Shown here piece by piece: positions 46,512 through 56,514 of a stretch of 64,000 nucleotides of DNA. The stretch comes from Cupriavidus necator N-1 (GTDB lineage Bacteria; Pseudomonadota; Gammaproteobacteria; Burkholderiales; Burkholderiaceae). The DNA lies in the NCBI RefSeq assembly GCF_000219215.1, contig NC_015723.1, positions 496,001 through 560,000 of the forward strand, given 5' to 3'. Positions within the stretch are counted from its first letter, which is position 1. The number at the start of each line of letters is the position of its first letter. The notes beneath the pieces are model-generated. The model searched no databases. It was given only the letters and a program-made list of their open reading frames with translations, and had not been told where the DNA came from. Position numbers and translations under genes: made by a program.

Positions 46512-47297
46512 CTACCGCGCAAACTGCCCCAGCACCGTCCCGACCGCCTCCAGCCCCGCCTCGATCATGTGCTGCATGTAGGTGCCCATCTGCGGCATCA
46601 CCAGCATCAGCACCAGCAGCCCGCCCGACAGCGTGACCGGGAAGCCGACCGCAAAGATCGACAGTTGCGGCGAGGCGCGGTTCAGGATGCCCATCGCCAG
46701 GTTCAGCGTCAGCAGCGCCGCGATCATCGGCAGCGCCAGCAGCAGGCCGGACGAGAACACCATGCCGCCGGCGCGGGCCACGGCCATGGCGCCGCCGGCG
46801 GACAGCGGCGTGCCGCCGATGGGCAGGCCGTTGAAGCTGTCGACCAGCGTGCCCAGCATCAGCAGGTGGCCGTCCAGCGCCAGGAACAGCAGCATCGCGA
46901 TCAGATTCAGGAAGCGCGACAGCACCATGGTCTGGCCGCCTGCGGCGCGGTCGAAGAACGAGGCAAAGGACAGGCCCATCTGCAGGCCGATGATTTCGCC
47001 GGCCTGCTGCACGGTGGCAAAGACCAGCCGCATGGCGAAGCCGGTGGCCAGGCCGATGCCGATCTCGTTGAGAATAATCATCAGACCGCCGAAGGAGTAC
47101 ACCGGCACCACCGGCAGCTGCGCGATGGTGGGCGACACCACCATCGCAATCATCGCCGACAGTGCGATCTTGGCGCGCCGCGGGATGGTGGACTCACCGA
47201 ACAGCGGCGCGGTGCCGATCAGGGCCAGGAGCCGGAAAAAGGGCCACAGGAACGCCACGAGCCAGCTGTAGAGCTGGGCTGAGGTGAATTCGACCAC
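46512..47297 (-). CDS. fliR: Flagellar export gate protein FliR
   Basis: 261 residues, about six hydrophobic segments (for example WLVAFLWPFFRLLALIGTAPL, NLIAMLLFLALDGHLLML, FPVTLSGGLLVLMLVMPQMG). Member of the FliPQR export gate in the flagellar basal body. It is the last gene of the minus-strand fliLMNOPQR operon. No flhB follows; the MarR/nadC locus starts next. Confidence 0.93.
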   Translation of the reverse strand: MVEFTSAQLYSWLVAFLWPFFRLLALIGTAPLFGESTIPRRAKIALSAMIAMVVSPTIAQLPVVPVYSFGGLMIILNEIGIGLATGFAMRLVFATVQQAGEIIGLQMGLSFASFFDRAAGGQTMVLSRFLNLIAMLLFLALDGHLLMLGTLVDSFNGLPIGGTPLSAGGAMAVARAGGMVFSSGLLLALPMIAALLTLNLAMGILNRASPQLSIFAVGFPVTLSGGLLVLMLVMPQMGTYMQHMIEAGLEAVGTVLGQFAR

Positions 47298-47355
47298 GGC
47301 GGGGAGTCAGCGGGCAGGGAGGGCGAGGGGGTGACGACAGCGAGCGCGGCCGCAG

Positions 47356-47625
47356 TCAGTGCGCCAGCGCGGGAATGCTCTGGAACACTTCGCGCATGTA
47401 GTCGACCATGGAGTTAATCATCCACGGCCCGGCCAGCACCATGGTGGCGAACAGCGCGATCAGCTTGGGGATGAAGCTCAGCGTCATCTCGTTGATCTGC
47501 GTCGCGGCCTGGAACAGGCTGACCACCAGGCCGGCGGCCAGCGCCACCAGCAGCAGCGGGGCGGCCAGCAGCAGGGTCATCTTCATCGCCTGGGTGGCGA
47601 TGGTCATTACGGTCTCGGGTGTCAT
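47356..47625 (-). CDS. fliQ: Flagellar export gate protein FliQ
   Basis: 89 residues with two membrane helices (LLLAAPLLLVALAAGLVVSLF and ALFATMVLAGPWMINSMVDY) around the conserved QAATQINEMTLSFIPK. Starts MTPETVMTIATQAMK. Forms the export gate with FliP and FliR. 58 bp separate it from fliR and 40 bp from fliP. Confidence 0.95.
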   Translation of the reverse strand: MTPETVMTIATQAMKMTLLLAAPLLLVALAAGLVVSLFQAATQINEMTLSFIPKLIALFATMVLAGPWMINSMVDYMREVFQSIPALAH

Positions 47626-47665
47626 GGCTCGGAGTCTGCGGTGTGTGGCGGGAGCTGGGGCTGCC

Positions 47666-48451
47666 TCAGTTCATGAAGCTCTGTGCCAGCGAACCCAGCA
47701 GCAGCTGCCAGCCGTCGACCAGCACGAACAGCATCAGCTTGAACGGCAGCGAGATGGTGGCCGGCGGCACCATCATCATCCCCATCGCCATCAGCACGCT
47801 GGCAACGACCAGGTCGATGATCAGGAACGGGATGAAGATGGTGAAGCCGATCTGGAACGCGGTCTTCAGCTCGCTGGTGACGAAGGCCGGCACCAGGATG
47901 CTGAGCGGGACTTCCTCGGGGCCCTGCATCTCCGGCGCCTTGGCCATCTGCGCGAACATGGCCAGGTCTTTCTCGCGGGTCTGGCGCAGCATGAAGGCCT
48001 TGAGCGGCTCCGCGGCCTTGGCCGCGGCGGCCTCCAGGCTGATCTTGTTTTCCGACAGCGGCTTGTAGGCGTCGTTGTAGACGCGGTCGAACACCGGTGC
48101 CATCACGAAGAAGGTCAGGAACAGCGACAGGCCCACCAGCACCTGGTTGGGCGGCGAGCTGGCGGTGCCCAGTGCGCTGCGCAGCAGGCCCAGCACGATG
48201 ATGACGCGGGTGAAGCCGGTCATCATCAGCATCGCCGCCGGCAGGAACGACAGCGAGGTCAGTAGCAGCAGCGTCTGCACCGGCAGCGACCAGATCTGGC
48301 CGCCGCCCGGGGCGGGCTTGCTGACGACGCCGGGCAGTGTCTGGGCCCAGGCCTGTGCGGGCACCAGCGCGGCAACGGCCAGCATCAGCGCGAGCAGGGA
48401 CAGCAGCGGGCCCGGCAGCGGGCGCCGCAGCGCGGCACGCGGGAAATTCAT
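47666..48451 (-). CDS. fliP: Flagellar export gate protein FliP
   Basis: 261 residues with a cleavable signal ([19 protein letters not shown]) and the FliP core: [79 protein letters not shown]. Overlaps the fliO stop by 4 bp, so the two are translationally coupled. Confidence 0.95.
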   Translation of the reverse strand: MNFPRAALRRPLPGPLLSLLALMLAVAALVPAQAWAQTLPGVVSKPAPGGGQIWSLPVQTLLLLTSLSFLPAAMLMMTGFTRVIIVLGLLRSALGTASSPPNQVLVGLSLFLTFFVMAPVFDRVYNDAYKPLSENKISLEAAAAKAAEPLKAFMLRQTREKDLAMFAQMAKAPEMQGPEEVPLSILVPAFVTSELKTAFQIGFTIFIPFLIIDLVVASVLMAMGMMMVPPATISLPFKLMLFVLVDGWQLLLGSLAQSFMN

Positions 48452-48903
48452 GACTTGAGGTGATCCTGCATCGAGCGCAGCAGCTTTTCGGCAAAGGTGC
48501 CGCCACCCGGCTGTTGCGAAGGGCCTGCACCGCCGGTGGCGGCGAGGGGATTGGCTGCGGTGGTGCCCGCAGGCAGGGTATGCAGCGGCCGGATTTCGCC
48601 GGGGCTCACGCCCAGCACCAGCCAGGTATCGCCCACCTCGACCAGCACCAGGCGCTGGCGTGCGCCCAGCATGGTGCTGCCGACCACCTTCATCGCGCCG
48701 CCGGTGGCGTGACGCACCAGGCCGGCGCGCCGGGCCACCCAGGCCATGCCCAGGATCAGCGCGACGATGGCGAACAGCCCCAGCCCGGCCTGCGCCAGGC
48801 TGGCCGCGCCGCTGATGGCCGGCACATGCGTGCCGTCGGCGGCCATGGCGGCCCCCGGCAGCGCCGCAAGCACGGCCAGGCTGGCGCGCGTCTGTATGGT
48901 CAT
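48448..48903 (-). CDS. fliO: Flagellar biosynthesis protein FliO
   Basis: 151 residues, with one strong membrane helix ([21 protein letters not shown]) after a short signal-like segment and a cytoplasmic domain, [21 protein letters not shown] then [17 protein letters not shown], typical of FliO. Assists FliP assembly. Overlaps fliN and fliP by 4 bp each. The C-terminal tail is Gly/Pro-rich. Confidence 0.92.
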   Translation of the reverse strand: MTIQTRASLAVLAALPGAAMAADGTHVPAISGAASLAQAGLGLFAIVALILGMAWVARRAGLVRHATGGAMKVVGSTMLGARQRLVLVEVGDTWLVLGVSPGEIRPLHTLPAGTTAANPLAATGGAGPSQQPGGGTFAEKLLRSMQDHLKS

Positions 48904-49349
48904 TTGTTCAGCTTCCGGATGCGTTCGGACGGCGTGATGATGTCCGTCAGGCGGATGCCGAACTTGTCGTTCACCACCACCACCTCGCCCTGCGCGATCA
49001 GGTAGCCGTTGACCAGCACGTCCATCGGCTCGCCGGCCAGGCCGTCCAGCTCCACCACCGAGCCCTGCGCCAGCTGCAGCAGGTTCTTGATGGGCACCTT
49101 GGTGCGGCCCAGTTCCACGGTCAGCTGCACCGGGATATCGAGAATCATCTCGATATCGTTGCGGAAGCCGCTCGGCGCTTCCTTCGCCAGCGGCTGGAAC
49201 ACGGTGGCGGCGGCCGGGGTGGCCGCGGGTTGGGCCGCCGGTGCGGCAGCTGCGGGGGTTGCGGCGGATGTGGCGCTGGTCTGCTCGGCCAGCGCGCTGG
49301 CCCAGTCGTCCATCGGATCGACGGGCTTGTCCTCGATGCCGTCACTCAT
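48900..49349 (-). CDS. fliN: Flagellar switch protein FliN
   Basis: 149 residues. Acidic N terminus, then an Ala/Pro/Gln-rich linker (about 20-60), then the SpoA domain: [59 protein letters not shown]-ring component at the base of the flagellum. It overlaps fliM by 8 bp. Confidence 0.95.
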   Translation of the reverse strand: MSDGIEDKPVDPMDDWASALAEQTSATSAATPAAAAPAAQPAATPAAATVFQPLAKEAPSGFRNDIEMILDIPVQLTVELGRTKVPIKNLLQLAQGSVVELDGLAGEPMDVLVNGYLIAQGEVVVVNDKFGIRLTDIITPSERIRKLNK

Positions 49350-50361
49350 AATCGCTGTCCTCGGTGTCCAGGTGGGAATCGCCGTCCTGGTGATTGATCA
49401 TTCGTTCTACCCGCAGCGCGTACTGGCCGTTCATCGTGCCGAAGCCGCATTGCATGACGGGCACGCCGTCCACCTTGCCAAATACCTTCTCCGGCAGCTC
49501 GATCGGCAGCACGTCGCCGGCGCGCATCGCCAGCACTTCGGCCACGGTGCTTTGCAGGTGCGCGAACTCGGCCACCAGCTCCACCTCGGCCGCGCGCAGC
49601 TGCGTGGACAGTTGCGTGACCCAGCCCTTGTCGACTTCCTTCTCATCCTGCAGCGGATTCATCAGCAGGTCTTTGAGCGGCTCGATCATCGAGTACGGCA
49701 GGCAGACATGAAGCTGCCCGCCGACGGCGCCCAGTTCGATATGGAAGGCGGTGGTCACCACGGCCTCGTTGTGGGTGGCGACGTTGGCAAACTTGGGGTG
49801 CATCTCCGAGCGGATGTACTCAGTCTCGATCGGGTGCACGGTGCGCCAGGCGTTGCCGTAGCTGGCCAGCGTCAGCTCCAGCATGCGCTGGATGATGCGC
49901 TGCTCGGTCTGGGTGAAGTCGCGGCCTTCCACGCGGGTGTGGAAGCGGCCGTCGCCGCCGAACAGGTTGTCCACCACCAGAAACACCAGGTTCGGGTCGT
50001 AGACGAACAGCGCCGTGCCGCGCAGCGGCTTCAGGTGGACCAGGTTCAGGTTGGTCGGCATCGGCAGGTTGCGCGCGAAGTCGCCGAATTTCTCGATCCT
50101 GATGCTGCCTACGGTGATGTCAGCGCCGCGGCGAATGAAATTGAACAGCGCCGTGCGCATCGAGCGCGCAAAACGCTCGTTGATGATCTCCAGCGTGTGC
50201 AGGCGGCCGCGGATGATGCGTTCCTGCGTGGCCAGGTTGTAGGGGCGCACACCGCCCTCGTCGAGCGCAGGCTCGCTGGCCTTGGGCGTATCGGCTTCGC
50301 CGGATACGCCCTTGAGCAGCTCGTCGACCTCGTCTTGCGAGAGGAACTTGTCGTAGGCCAT
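49342..50361 (-). CDS. fliM: Flagellar switch protein FliM
   Basis: 339 residues. The N-terminal CheY-binding segment LSQDEVDELLKGV is followed by a middle domain (SMRTALFNFIRRGADI, GGDGRFHTRVEGRDFTQTEQ) and the C-terminal SpoA domain with LRVERMI. It binds phosphorylated CheY and sets rotation direction. 59 bp after fliL. Confidence 0.95.
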   Translation of the reverse strand: MAYDKFLSQDEVDELLKGVSGEADTPKASEPALDEGGVRPYNLATQERIIRGRLHTLEIINERFARSMRTALFNFIRRGADITVGSIRIEKFGDFARNLPMPTNLNLVHLKPLRGTALFVYDPNLVFLVVDNLFGGDGRFHTRVEGRDFTQTEQRIIQRMLELTLASYGNAWRTVHPIETEYIRSEMHPKFANVATHNEAVVTTAFHIELGAVGGQLHVCLPYSMIEPLKDLLMNPLQDEKEVDKGWVTQLSTQLRAAEVELVAEFAHLQSTVAEVLAMRAGDVLPIELPEKVFGKVDGVPVMQCGFGTMNGQYALRVERMINHQDGDSHLDTEDSDYE

Positions 50362-50420
50362 CTAGTGTCCTGCCCCTTGTGCGGCGTTATGGATGAATCC
50401 GGTGCGGCCCTGGCTTGCGC

Positions 50421-50912
50421 TTACTGCACCACGAAAGAGGTGAAGAGCACGTCCAGCACCCGCTGCGCCGGCAGGCCGCTGGCAAACGGCTTGCTGATGG
50501 TGTCGCGGATGTCGTCGGCCAGCTTGCGCTTGCCTTCGACGGTGGCCAGGTCGGCCGGCTGCCTGGCCGACAGCAGCAGCAGGATGCGGCTGCGTGCCTC
50601 GGGCAGGTACTGCGCCAAGCGTGCCTGGGTTTCGGCATCGGCCACCTTCAGCGACAGGCCGGTGTGCAGGAAGCGGTCGCCGTCGTCGCTGCGCAGGTTG
50701 ACGGTGAACGCGTCCAGCGGCACGAAGATCGGCGGCGGTACGACCGGGGCGGCGGGCGCAGCGGGCGCCGCCGGCTGGCGGTTGCTCAGCACGCTGCCCA
50801 GCACGAAGCCTCCGGCGCCCAGTGCCACCACCAGCACGCCGGCGCCGATCAGCAGCAGCCGGCCGCGCTTGCCTGTGTTGCCAGTCCGGGGAGGGGAAGC
50901 CGTGTTCGCCAT
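50421..50912 (-). CDS. fliL: Flagellar basal body-associated protein FliL
   Basis: 163 residues with one N-terminal membrane helix (LLLIGAGVLVVALGAGGFVLG), a Pro/Ala linker and the periplasmic FliL domain: FVPLDAFTVNLRSDDGDRFL, HTGLSLKVADAETQARL and the terminal LDVLFTSFVVQ. Stabilises the stator around the rod. First gene of the fliLMNOPQR operon. The frame was chosen over an overlapping longer one that lacks these motifs. Confidence 0.93.
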   Translation of the reverse strand: MANTASPPRTGNTGKRGRLLLIGAGVLVVALGAGGFVLGSVLSNRQPAAPAAPAAPVVPPPIFVPLDAFTVNLRSDDGDRFLHTGLSLKVADAETQARLAQYLPEARSRILLLLSARQPADLATVEGKRKLADDIRDTISKPFASGLPAQRVLDVLFTSFVVQ

Positions 50913-51354
50913 GAGAAGCCTGTATCGGAATGCCTGCCATTCTTCCGGAATCGCAGGCCAGCAAAGGGCCGAAAAAAAGGGGGAAACCCTTTCAGCTTGG
51001 CCATTTGAGCGGAAAGGGAGCAGGCACGGCTACGCGAGCGGGCGCCCTGTGATGCGCGCCTGCAGGCTGGTTAACGCTTGATGTCGTGTGAACTTGAGTG
51101 CCGGTGCAAGCTGCCGCGATTCCTGGCCGGGCCGCGGGGCCGGTCGCGGGGGCGCCGTCATGCATTCCCTACTACGCTAGTCGGGTAGTGATTCATGTGG
51201 ATTCGTAGGCCATTAAGTTTCCAATGCGTTGATTCGCATGGTATTTTTTGTTTTCACTCTTATATAAGATATAAGACATTTGACCAAGGAGCGGCTTCGG
51301 ACTACAATCGCGACGTTACGAGATTTTCTAAACCTAATTACTCAGCAGGTTCCC
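50913..51354. other. Intergenic region between fliL and acnB
   Basis: 442 bp between divergent genes. The fliL side (50950-51030) contains a purine-rich stretch but no clear sigma-28 or sigma-54 element. The acnB side is AT-rich (51180-51350), with a palindrome at 51258. No additional gene is seen. Confidence 0.6.
51258..51269. promoter_or_regulatory. Palindrome TCTTATATAAGA upstream of acnB
   Basis: Perfect 12-bp palindrome immediately followed by TATAAGAC, giving overlapping TATAAGA repeats, 86 bp before the acnB start. From memory, similar TATAAGA-type sites precede other TCA-cycle genes in Burkholderiales, possibly GntR-type operators. Not tested. Confidence 0.5.
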
Positions 51355-53946
51355 ATGCTTGAAAACTATCGCGCACATGTGGCCGAGCGCGCCGCGCTTG
51401 GCATCCCCCCTCTGCCCCTGACCGCCAAGCAGACGGCCGAGCTGGTCGAACTGCTGAAGAACCCGCCCGCCGGTGAAGAGCAGAACCTGGTGGAGCTGAT
51501 CACCTACCGCGTGCCGGCCGGCGTGGATGACGCCGCCAAGGTCAAGGCCTCGTACCTGGCCGCCGTGGCGCTGGGTAAAGAGAAGTGCGCGCTGATCTCG
51601 CGCGCCAAGGCGACCGAGCTGCTGGGCACAATGCTGGGCGGCTACAACATCTCGCCGCTGATCGAGCTGCTGGACGATGCCGAGGTCGGCACCGTCGCCG
51701 CCGAGGCGCTGAAGAAGACCCTGCTGATGTTCGACGCCTTCCACGACGTGAAGGAAAAGGCGGACAAGGGTAATGCCAATGCCAAGGCCGTGCTGCAAAG
51801 CTGGGCCGACGCCGAGTGGTTCACCAGCCGCCCGGAAGTGCCGCAAAGCCTGACCATCACCGTGTTCAAGGTGCCGGGCGAAACCAACACCGACGACCTC
51901 TCGCCGGCCCCGGACGCCACCACCCGCCCGGACATCCCGATGCACGCGCTCGCCATGCTGAAGAACAAGCGCGAAGGCGCGGCGTTCCAGCCGGAAGAAG
52001 ACGGCAAGCGCGGCCCGGTCAAGTTCATCGAATCGCTGAAGGAAAAGGGCCACCTGGTCGCCTACGTGGGCGACGTGGTCGGTACCGGCTCGAGCCGCAA
52101 GTCCGCCACCAACTCGGTGCTGTGGTTCACCGGCGAAGACATCCCGTTCATCCCGAACAAGCGCTTCGGCGGCGTGTGCCTGGGCAACAAGATCGCCCCG
52201 ATCTTCTACAACACCATGGAAGACGCCGGCGCGCTGCCGATCGAGCTGGACGTGTCGAAGATGGAAATGGGCGACGTGGTCGAACTGCGCCCGTACGAAG
52301 GCAAGGCCCTGAAGGACGGCGCAGTGATCGCCGAGTTCAAGGTCAAGTCCGACGTGCTGTTTGACGAAGTCCGCGCCGGCGGCCGTATTCCGCTGATCGT
52401 CGGCCGTGGCCTGACCGCCAAGGCGCGCGAGGCGCTGGGCCTGGCCCCGTCGACGCTGTTCCGCCTGCCGCAGAACCCGGCCGATACCGGCAAGGGCTTC
52501 ACGCTGGCGCAGAAGATGGTTGGCCGCGCCTGCGGCCTGGCCGAAGGCAAGGGCATCCGCCCGGGCACGTACTGCGAACCGAAGATGACCTCGGTGGGCT
52601 CGCAGGACACCACCGGCCCGATGACCCGCGACGAGCTGAAGGACCTGGCCTGCCTGGGCTTCTCGGCCGACCTGGTGATGCAGTCGTTCTGCCACACCGC
52701 CGCGTATCCGAAGCCGGTCGACGTCAAGACCCACCACACCCTGCCTGAGTTCATCAGCACCCGCGGCGGCATCTCGCTGCGCCCGGGCGACGGCGTGATC
52801 CACTCGTGGCTGAACCGCATGCTGCTGCCCGACACCGTCGGCACCGGCGGCGACTCGCACACCCGCTTCCCGATCGGCATCAGCTTCCCGGCAGGTTCGG
52901 GCCTGGTGGCCTTTGCCGCCGCCACTGGCGTGATGCCGCTGGACATGCCGGAATCGGTGCTGGTCCGCTTCAAGGGCAAGATGCAGCCGGGTGTGACCCT
53001 GCGCGACCTGGTCAACGCGATTCCGCTGTACGCGATCAAGCAAGGCCTGCTGACCGTGGCCAAGCAAGGCAAGCAGAACATCTTCTCGGGCCGCGTCCTG
53101 GAAATCGAAGGCTTGCCCGACCTGAAGGTCGAGCAAGCGTTTGAACTGTCGGACGCCTCGGCGGAACGTTCGGCCGCCGGTTGCACGGTGCGCCTGAACA
53201 AGGACCCGATCATCGAATACATCAACAGCAACATCACGCTGCTGAAGTGGATGATCGCCCAGGGCTACCAGGACCCGCGCAGCCTGCAGCGCCGCATCAA
53301 GGCCATGGAAGCGTGGCTGGCCGATCCCAAGCTGCTGGAGCCGGACGCCGACGCCGAGTACGCCGCCGTGATCGAGATCGACCTGGCCGACGTGCATGAG
53401 CCGATCGTGGCTTGCCCGAACGACCCGGACGACGTCAAGACCCTGTCGGAAGTTGCCGGCGCCAAGATCGACGAAGTGTTCATCGGTTCGTGCATGACCA
53501 ACATCGGCCACTTCCGCGCAGCTTCCAAGCTGCTGGAAGGCAAGCGCGACATCCCGGTCAAGCTGTGGGTGGCTCCGCCGACCAAGATGGACCAGAAGCA
53601 GCTGACCGAGGAAGGCCACTACGGCGTGTTCGGCACCGCCGGTGCCCGCACCGAAATGCCGGGCTGCTCGCTGTGCATGGGCAACCAGGCACAGGTGCGC
53701 GAAGGTGCCACGGTGATGTCGACCAGCACGCGTAACTTCCCGAACCGCCTGGGCAAGAACACCAACGTGTACCTGGGTTCCGCCGAACTGGCGGCGATCT
53801 GCTCGCGCCTGGGCCGCATCCCGACCAAGGAAGAGTACATGGCCGACATGGGCGTGCTCAATGCCAACGGCGACAAGATCTACAAGTACATGAACTTCGA
53901 CCAGATCGAGGACTTCAAGGAAGTGGCCGACGGCGTGACGGTGTAA
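51355..53946 (+). CDS. acnB: Aconitate hydratase B
   Basis: 863 residues from ATG 51355, starting [20 protein letters not shown], close to E. coli AcnB (865). N-terminal HEAT-like domain, swivel domain ([20 protein letters not shown]) and the catalytic domains with [4Fe-4S] cysteines in [12 protein letters not shown] and [13 protein letters not shown]. Interconverts citrate and isocitrate. Codon use is strongly biased, as for a highly expressed gene. A strong terminator follows. Confidence 0.96.
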   Translation: MLENYRAHVAERAALGIPPLPLTAKQTAELVELLKNPPAGEEQNLVELITYRVPAGVDDAAKVKASYLAAVALGKEKCALISRAKATELLGTMLGGYNISPLIELLDDAEVGTVAAEALKKTLLMFDAFHDVKEKADKGNANAKAVLQSWADAEWFTSRPEVPQSLTITVFKVPGETNTDDLSPAPDATTRPDIPMHALAMLKNKREGAAFQPEEDGKRGPVKFIESLKEKGHLVAYVGDVVGTGSSRKSATNSVLWFTGEDIPFIPNKRFGGVCLGNKIAPIFYNTMEDAGALPIELDVSKMEMGDVVELRPYEGKALKDGAVIAEFKVKSDVLFDEVRAGGRIPLIVGRGLTAKAREALGLAPSTLFRLPQNPADTGKGFTLAQKMVGRACGLAEGKGIRPGTYCEPKMTSVGSQDTTGPMTRDELKDLACLGFSADLVMQSFCHTAAYPKPVDVKTHHTLPEFISTRGGISLRPGDGVIHSWLNRMLLPDTVGTGGDSHTRFPIGISFPAGSGLVAFAAATGVMPLDMPESVLVRFKGKMQPGVTLRDLVNAIPLYAIKQGLLTVAKQGKQNIFSGRVLEIEGLPDLKVEQAFELSDASAERSAAGCTVRLNKDPIIEYINSNITLLKWMIAQGYQDPRSLQRRIKAMEAWLADPKLLEPDADAEYAAVIEIDLADVHEPIVACPNDPDDVKTLSEVAGAKIDEVFIGSCMTNIGHFRAASKLLEGKRDIPVKLWVAPPTKMDQKQLTEEGHYGVFGTAGARTEMPGCSLCMGNQAQVREGATVMSTSTRNFPNRLGKNTNVYLGSAELAAICSRLGRIPTKEEYMADMGVLNANGDKIYKYMNFDQIEDFKEVADGVTV

Positions 53947-53971
53947 GCCGCGCAGTCAGGCTGGCATGAAG

Positions 53972-54002
53972 AAGGGGCCCCCGCTTGCGGGGCCCCTTTT
54001 TT
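53972..54002 (+). terminator. Strong intrinsic terminator of acnB
   Basis: AAGGGGCCCC-CGCTTGC-GGGGCCCCTT followed by a T-run to 54002; 25 bp after the acnB stop. The rest of 54003-54277 holds the regulator remnant and the GST leader. Confidence 0.9.
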
Positions 54003-54037
54003 GCTTTCAGCGACACGCCGCGGCGCAGGCGGATGGT

Positions 54038-54136
54038 TCAGTCCAGCGGAACGCCGTGGCGCGCGGCGTACGCCACCACTTCGGCCGTGTTGTGCAGGTC
54101 GAGCTTGCGCATCAGGTTCTCGCGGTGCTTGCGCGC
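54038..54136 (-). pseudogene. Remnant of a NarL/FixJ-type regulator C terminus
   Basis: Minus-strand reading gives KHRENLMRKLDLHN then TAEVVAYAARHGVPLD and a stop: the last part of the recognition helix and final helix of a LuxR-type DNA-binding domain. Upstream of the KH the similarity ends abruptly (no SxKTVE segment and no receiver domain). About 30 residues survive, so this is a deletion scar. Confidence 0.7.
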
Positions 54137-54277
54137 GGCCCTGCATCGCGCGGTGCAGCCGGCCGAGACCGCCTGAGGCCCTGCGCCGCATGCATGGCAC
54201 GGGCGGTTTATGATCGGGTTTTTCCAATGTCCGGCGCCTTCTTGCGCAGTGCGCAAGCGCCTGAACCAGGAGCCAGT

Positions 54278-54982
54278 GTGCCCGATCTGTCCGCTTTCCC
54301 CATCACCCGCAAATGGCCGGCGCAGCATCCCGACCGCATCCAGCTGTATTCCCTGCCCACGCCCAACGGGGTCAAGGTGTCGATCATGCTGGAGGAGACC
54401 GGCCTGCCGTATGAACCGCACCTGGTACGCTTCGACGCCCACGACCAGATGTCGCCGGAGTTCCTGTCGCTGAGCCCGAACAACAAGATTCCCGCCATCC
54501 TCGATCCCAACGGCCCGCGCGGCAAGCCGCTGGCGCTGTTCGAGTCGGGCGCGATCCTGCTCTACCTGGCCGACAAGTCGGGCAAGCGGATCCCGGCCGA
54601 CCCCGCGCGCCGCTACGAAACCATCCAGTGGGTGATGTTCCAGATGGGCGGCATCGGGCCGATGTTCGGGCAGGTGGGCTTTTTCCACAAGTTCGCCGGC
54701 AAGGAGTACGAGGACAAGCGCCCGCGCGACCGCTACGTGGCCGAAAGCCGGCGCCTGCTGAATGTGCTGAACCAGCGGCTGGAAGGGCGCGACTGGATCA
54801 TGGGTGACGAATACACCATCGCCGACATCGCCACCTTTCCGTGGGTGCGCAACCTGGTTGGCTTCTATGAGGCGGGCGAACTGGTCGGCATCCAGGACGT
54901 CCCGCATGTCAGGCGCGTGCTGGAGGCGTTCGTCAAGCGCCCGGCCGTGGTGAAGGGGCTCGATACGCCGCACCGCGGCTGA
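54278..54982 (+). CDS. Glutathione S-transferase family protein
   Basis: 234 residues from GTG 54278, which has AGGAG six bases upstream; ATG 54227 is an alternative. Thioredoxin-like N-terminal domain: IQLYSLPTPNGVKVSIMLEE and NNKIPAILDP, with the glutathione-binding ESGAILLYLADK. All-helical C-terminal domain with WVMFQMGGIGPMFGQVGFF and GDEYTIADIATFPWVRN. This is the YghU/YfcG-like (Nu) group, which includes disulfide-bond reductases. The local substrate is unknown. Confidence 0.88.
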   Translation: MPDLSAFPITRKWPAQHPDRIQLYSLPTPNGVKVSIMLEETGLPYEPHLVRFDAHDQMSPEFLSLSPNNKIPAILDPNGPRGKPLALFESGAILLYLADKSGKRIPADPARRYETIQWVMFQMGGIGPMFGQVGFFHKFAGKEYEDKRPRDRYVAESRRLLNVLNQRLEGRDWIMGDEYTIADIATFPWVRNLVGFYEAGELVGIQDVPHVRRVLEAFVKRPAVVKGLDTPHRG

Positions 54983-55111
54983 GGCAGCCGCGGCGTGCGT
55001 GGCCATCGTCCTGCACGGTGGCTTCCCCGGCGTCTACAGAGGGGCGGGTGGCCCGCATCCTATAGTCCAGGGACAGGCGCGCCGCCCCGCGTTGCCTGAG
55101 GAGCCCGGATC

Positions 55112-56443
55112 ATGCCGATGCCCACCGCCATCTCCCTGTTGCGTGTCGTCCTGCTGGCGGGCGCCACCGCTGCGCTCGCCGCCTGCGGCGAATCGGCCAA
55201 GCTGCCTTCCGAAGCGGGCTTTGGCCCCGTGCCGCAGCTGCCGCCACCCAACCAGACCGCGATCCCCACCGTCAAGATCGCGCCGGCCATCGGCTGGGCA
55301 GCGGGCCAGCGCCCGGTGCCGGCCGCAGGCATGGCGGTTACGGCCTTCGCCGACAAGCTGGACCATCCGCGCTGGGTCTACGTGCTGCCCAACGGCGACG
55401 TGCTGGTGGCCGAGAGCAATGCCCCGCCCAAGCCCGACGATGGCAAGGGCATCCGCGGCTGGATCATGAAGAAGCTGATGAAGCGCGCCGGCGCCGGCAC
55501 CCCCAGCGCCAACCGCATCACGCTGCTGCGCGACACCAACGGCGACGGCGTGGCCGACCAGCGCTCGGTGTTCCTGAAGGACCTGAACTCGCCGTTCGGC
55601 ATGGCCCTGGTCGGCAACGACTTCTACGTGGCCGCCACCGACGCGGTGCTGCGCTTCCCGTACCAGCCCGGACAGACCCAGATCACTGCCGCGCCGCAGA
55701 AGGTGGTGGACCTGCCCGGCGGGCCGCTCAACCATCACTGGACCAAGAGCCTGATCGCCAGCCGCGACGGCAGCAAGCTGTACGTGACGGTGGGTTCCAA
55801 CAGCAACGTGGGCGAGCACGGCATGGACAGGGAGGTCGGCCGCGCCGCCATCTGGGAGGTCGACCCCAAGACCGGCACGCACCGGATCTTTGCCAGCGGC
55901 CTGCGCAATCCCAACGGCATGGCGTGGGAGCCGGTCACCGGCATGCTCTGGACTGCTGTCAACGAGCGCGACGAGATCGGCAGTGACCTGGTGCCGGACT
56001 ACATCACCTCGGTGCGCGACGGCGGCTTCTATGGCTGGCCCTACAGTTACTACGGCCAGCATGTCGACGCACGCGTGAAGCCGCCGGCGCCGGACCTGGT
56101 GGCCAGGGCCATCGTGCCGGACTATGCCGTGGGGGCACACACCGCATCGCTCGGGCTGGCCGCCGCCGGCGGCAACAGCTTGCCGGCGCGCTTCAGCGAA
56201 GGCATGTTCGTCGGCCAGCACGGGTCGTGGAACCGCAGGCCGCTGGCGGGCTACAAGGTGATCTTCGTGCCGTTCAGCAAGGGCCGGCCCAACGGCGCTC
56301 CGTTCGACGTGCTGACCGGCTTTCTCGATGAGGACGGCAACGCGCGCGGGCGGCCGGTGGGCGTGGCGATCGACCCGCGCGGCGGACTGCTGGTGGCCGA
56401 TGACGTCGGCAATACGGTGTGGCGGGTCAGCGGCGCGAAGTAG
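55112..56443 (+). CDS. PQQ-type sugar/sorbosone dehydrogenase lipoprotein
   Basis: 443 residues. Lipoprotein signal ends LAAC (Cys25). A six-bladed beta-propeller follows with family motifs [65 protein letters not shown] and [14 protein letters not shown]. Related to soluble aldose-sugar and L-sorbosone dehydrogenases. Likely anchored in the outer membrane or periplasm. The substrate and whether PQQ is bound are not clear from sequence. Confidence 0.86.
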   Translation: MPMPTAISLLRVVLLAGATAALAACGESAKLPSEAGFGPVPQLPPPNQTAIPTVKIAPAIGWAAGQRPVPAAGMAVTAFADKLDHPRWVYVLPNGDVLVAESNAPPKPDDGKGIRGWIMKKLMKRAGAGTPSANRITLLRDTNGDGVADQRSVFLKDLNSPFGMALVGNDFYVAATDAVLRFPYQPGQTQITAAPQKVVDLPGGPLNHHWTKSLIASRDGSKLYVTVGSNSNVGEHGMDREVGRAAIWEVDPKTGTHRIFASGLRNPNGMAWEPVTGMLWTAVNERDEIGSDLVPDYITSVRDGGFYGWPYSYYGQHVDARVKPPAPDLVARAIVPDYAVGAHTASLGLAAAGGNSLPARFSEGMFVGQHGSWNRRPLAGYKVIFVPFSKGRPNGAPFDVLTGFLDEDGNARGRPVGVAIDPRGGLLVADDVGNTVWRVSGAK

Positions 56444-56514
56444 GCGGACCATGGCGCGGCAGCGGCGGCACTGCGCCGCTAGAATGACGGCGCCCCCCGA
56501 GTCCGCTGCCGCCC

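Noticed and set aside
50362..50964. 200-residue minus-strand frame overlapping fliL
   Set aside because: The 163-residue frame at 50421-50912 has the FliL transmembrane helix and C-terminal motif; the longer frame is Arg-rich without domains.
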